Shown: positions 62,301 through 64,000 of the stretch, piece after piece
Layout of the letters: each line of letters begins with the position of its first letter
How positions within the stretch are numbered: position 1 is the stretch's first letter
DNA from: Calditrichota bacterium
GTDB lineage: Bacteria > Electryoneota > RPQS01
Length of the DNA stretch: 64,000 nucleotides
Assembly: GCA_020637445.1 (NCBI GenBank)
Contig: JACJVZ010000001.1
Coordinates: 186,001 to 250,000 of the forward strand
Reading direction: 5' to 3'
Translations under genes and position numbers: made by a program
Notes under the pieces: model-generated
What the model was told of the DNA's origin: nothing
The model's input: only the letters and a program-made list of their open reading frames with translations
Database searches by the model: none

Positions 62301-64000
62301 GACGCCTGAAATAGTAACGTCCTGATTTGCGTCCAGGTTGCGGATGCGGCCGTCACGCATGGCGTTCATGCCTTCAGCGTCATAAGGTGACGGTCTAACC
62401 TCGCGAACGCTGCGGGATGAACCATAGTTCGTGACATCAACCGCACTGATGTAATCCGGTGTTCCCGAAGTGCTGACAATCGTGCCACCAGTCTGCGAAC
62501 CGTTCATCTCCAGCCAATTGAATGTCACTTGATTATTGGTGCCGTCGCAATCGGTTACGATAATCGGGTTGGATCCATACAGCAGCAAGTAACCGCACGC
62601 AACCCAATAGCCGCCTGTCCACGCGTTGCCAGTGACATCGCAATCGGTAATCGTACCACCGGAGCCCCACATCTGAATTCCATTCTGGGCCGTAACCCCG
62701 GTCGGGCCGGCGCCCACCGTCGTAACTCTCAACAAATTCGCCGTCAAGTTGTCGTTTCCATTCAGCGCGATGCCGCCTTTCTGATAACCCGTAACGTTCA
62801 CATCGGTAATATCAATCGCGAACGGACCGGCAGTGTTGTTGAAAGCATAGATGCCCAAGCCATGCTGATTGCCGCTGAAAGGCGTTTCAGTCACGTCGAT
62901 TACATCTACGTTCGTCAACGAACCGCTGCTGTTCCAGAAGGCAATACCTTGGAAACGATTGTTGATGTTTCCCTTACCGTCACCGTCCAAGGTAAGATCA
63001 GAAACATCCGCCGTGCAGCCGTCCAAGAACAAAACGGGGAAGTTGTTTGCGCTCGTGGTGTAGAAGTCCGGCATCGCCGTGGTCGGCGCTTGAATGATCG
63101 TGCTTCCCACACCTGCACCAAGAATCACGAGATCAGGCATTCCAACCGCATGAATCTGACCCGGGAACGTGCCCGCCGTGAAGTGAATTTCATTTTCAGT
63201 TGCCTCGGTCGCCCATGTTGACGCGGCAGCGGTGGCGGCCGCTTGACCTGTCATCGAGGGTTCAACGTAGAAGAAGGTGCCAGCACGGTCATATGCCCAG
63301 CCATTTGCACCAAGCAGATTTGCCGCGCCGACTGCATTGAGCTGACTTGTTACGTATGCTTCGAGGTAAGGATACGAAGCGTCACCAACTATATACGGGA
63401 ACTGTCCCAAAGGAACAGTCAAGTTCGTGATAGGGGGACGAACGGACGCATACTCGTCGCGTTCCGTGTAAATGGGGCGAGGTTCGCTGATGTTAAGTGT
63501 GCCCGAAAAAGCCACGTTGTCTGAACCGCCCGTGTAGTAGCGGCCGTAAGTGTAGACAGCAACGCCACCCCAAGCGTTTCCGGACGTCGTGATATTGCTG
63601 AAAGTCACGTTGTCGCAGTCAGTCGTTGCAAAACCGTTTCCGTGCGTAGTTCCGGTGACGGTGCAATTCTGAATGTCGCCGAAGCTTACACCATTCAGGT
63701 CAATTCCCGTACGGTAACTATCGTAGACCGTCACGTCGTGAATGCTAATGCTCTGGTTTTCACCCGTAGCTTTTATTCCATAACCGGTAGAATTTGTAGG
63801 ACCTGCAAGAGAGAAGTCCTCAAGCAGGACCGTAACATCACCATCAACCGTTAGACCGTACGTCACTGCGCCAGTAGCATCAATAATCGTTGAGCCTTGT
63901 CCGTCGCCGCGAAGAGTAAGGTCGATTGAAATGACGGGAGCTTCAGAATAGGTTCCCGCGTCGCATTCAATCACGTCGCCGGGGTTTGCGGCATTGATAG
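59325..64000 (-). CDS. Giant secreted beta-helix/cohesin-like protein with sorting domain (5'-truncated by window edge)
   Basis: The frame is open to the end of the window (the residues INAANPGDVIECDAGTY are read across 63974, whose GTG is internal), so the true start is outside. About 1558 residues are visible. The N-terminal two thirds are beta-helix repeats in two blocks, the second paralogous to the gene at 54292 (TEPTPFSG-type blocks, TGYQKGG, VTAQNGIQMWGSGGTITDC). Then come cohesin-like (IPNLQLVLQLPTGF, IDMGFQSPGSSGD) and Ig-like domains, a dockerin-like piece (GKVDTDDLQLLSGVYF), a second cohesin-like domain and the sorting domain (LYQNYPNPFNPTTNI... GVYIYSINVN). Surface protein of unknown function. 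Confidence 0.87.
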   Translation of the reverse strand, partial: INAANPGDVIECDAGTYSEAPVISIDLTLRGDGQGSTIIDATGAVTYGLTVDGDVTVLLEDFSLAGPTNSTGYGIKATGENQSISIHDVTVYDSYRTGIDLNGVSFGDIQNCTVTGTTHGNGFATTDCDNVTFSNITTSGNAWGGVAVYTYGRYYTGGSDNVAFSGTLNISEPRPIYTERDEYASVRPPITNLTVPLGQFPYIVGDASYPYLEAYVTSQLNAVGAANLLGANGWAYDRAGTFFYVEPSMTGQAAATAAASTWATEATENEIHFTAGTFPGQIHAVGMPDLVILGAGVGSTIIQAPTTAMPDFYTTSANNFPVLFLDGCTADVSDLTLDGDGKGNINNRFQGIAFWNSSGSLTNVDVIDVTETPFSGNQHGLGIYAFNNTAGPFAIDITDVNVTGYQKGGIALNGNDNLTANLLRVTTVGAGPTGVTAQNGIQMWGSGGTITDCDVTGNAWTGGYWVACGYLLLYGSNPIIVTDCDGTNNQVTFNWLEMNGSQTGGTIVSTSGTPDYISAVDVTNYGSSRSVREVRPSPYDAEGMNAMRDGRIRNLDANQDVTISGVTMTGTGLPSSYGVYGYCSGDNLDIEVSNCTINDYEYGVLSYEDGGTITQADVTGNTLNCLVPGYDNVSGHYWDSNCYSNFGVNDGYPTTYEVPGAAPVNVDANPNPACGSTISMTVSVADLGCGGTDCDETNLYISTDIAQIPNLQLVLQLPTGFAVNTSLPGTLLPFGNADPNLISVFANNMAGNQVVIDMGFQSPGSSGDGSKFIACLPLVNVSAATGTYPVSCLSSLWIDSLGGNHTNTLIPAAININVDCTPPTITDFVNNATCSFGSASQVTEMFSATLDDANSDLEMAWVTFAPGGGSYQIFGPSVVPPTSPNFPVADDSTVFYGYLQEGCNTLTLHLLDTECNETMVDLLNVGRDNTAPGLSVTDNLNGCYNNATAEAALEADLDIEITQLDLVNCNATTGTLTITSNTNPGGTPYTLALSGDLSGFPGATYSAALWTWMNDPLGGMVPTTADGETYEFSAVVNDCAGNVSGSQTFDLCIDFVLPGNTVTTFDARPADGGVWLNWEWTPDVSQAVELRIYRSPFTTGSSGYPSYSPQLLNNYDVSTVPPTGWTLVATQLYGTGEVSSATETGNNNRLDFHQHLSYWLDAELGWKYGAEFTDGVPSGPDATSWRDIYRYVTFVKDAAGNWSTGYTTNPGTNVDHATNYWLGDFAPADNSGLNNSRGKVDTDDLQLLSGVYFGTGTYQNIGPVQVENGNIGKGIPIHNGVQTVNFSDLVPFSFNYEMVGRYSNPLEFMIEPDPSVYRPVNRLDSRPVVALDVLDEPTFEAGSEFTVAVSVSGNDGNVVKAVQAMLNFDDTQLEVVTTSIGGAVSSEGTVFAKVSETAEEGQVGLVAAACGGWTTLDGNMSLGTVTFRVKTELTSDCEIELADVQLFDNTGEIIDIEGETYPLFSVQTVPDNYALYQNYPNPFNPTTNIQFDLKEAGHVKIMVYNTLGQLVALAADNDLTAGRHTVSFDASRLASGVYIYSINVNGFSDLKKMVLIK

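Overview
The window looks like a chromosomal segment of a diderm (Gram-negative-type) bacterium, probably an uncultivated FCB-group lineage such as Zixibacteria, KSB1, Latescibacteria, Electryoneota or Ignavibacteria; I cannot decide between them. The signs are a TonB receptor, a TolC/RND pump, an outer-membrane barrel, four large secreted proteins ending in the type IX-secretion-like sorting domain (QNYPNPFN...), Ig-like 'PNGGE' domains, and multiheme c-type cytochromes. Base composition is about half G+C, genes are tightly packed, and most units end in clear hairpin terminators. I saw no tRNA, rRNA, CRISPR array, transposase or phage gene.

Layout. 0-5.2 kb: the 3' part of a giant multiheme cytochrome (49 CxxCH motifs visible, built on a 423-bp tandem repeat), overlapping by 4 nt a beta-barrel gene, probably an extracellular electron transfer conduit. 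5.5-12.4 kb: TonB receptor, YfiR-like periplasmic protein, CHASE8-type histidine kinase, hybrid kinase/response regulator. 12.7-14.5 kb: POT peptide transporter. 15-18 kb: secreted four-repeat Cys-rich protein. 18.1-31.7 kb: an envelope cluster with an ECF sigma factor, a zinc-finger anti-sigma factor carrying TPRs, two nearly identical secreted PNGGE proteins, a TPR lipoprotein, a beta-helix surface protein, an exported TPR-CHAT (caspase-like) protease and a TPR-PNGGE-sorting-domain fusion. 31.9-33 kb: lipoprotein. 33.5-37.8 kb: PsiE-like protein, then two cytochrome-bd-like membrane subunits, the second fused to an eight-heme cytochrome c region. 38-44.2 kb: TetR-controlled TolC/MFP/RND efflux operon with two operator copies around its promoter. 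44.4-49.1 kb: glycan unit (GNAT, FdtA-like isomerase, aminotransferase, polyprenyl-phosphate GT2, GT-C). 49.2-52 kb: secreted glycoside-hydrolase-like protein. 52.4-53.9 kb: second POT transporter. 54.3-64 kb: two giant paralogous beta-helix/cohesin-like/sorting-domain proteins flanking a small cohesin-like protein; the last gene runs off the window.

How it fits together (inference). The bd-like/octaheme complex could oxidise quinol and pass electrons to periplasmic cytochromes, and the giant cytochrome with its barrel could carry them across or beyond the outer membrane. The 18-32 kb region is the best candidate for an undescribed system: the sigma/anti-sigma pair, the TPR lipoprotein and PNGGE proteins (linked by a natural fusion gene) and an exported CHAT protease all share TPR modules and an envelope location.
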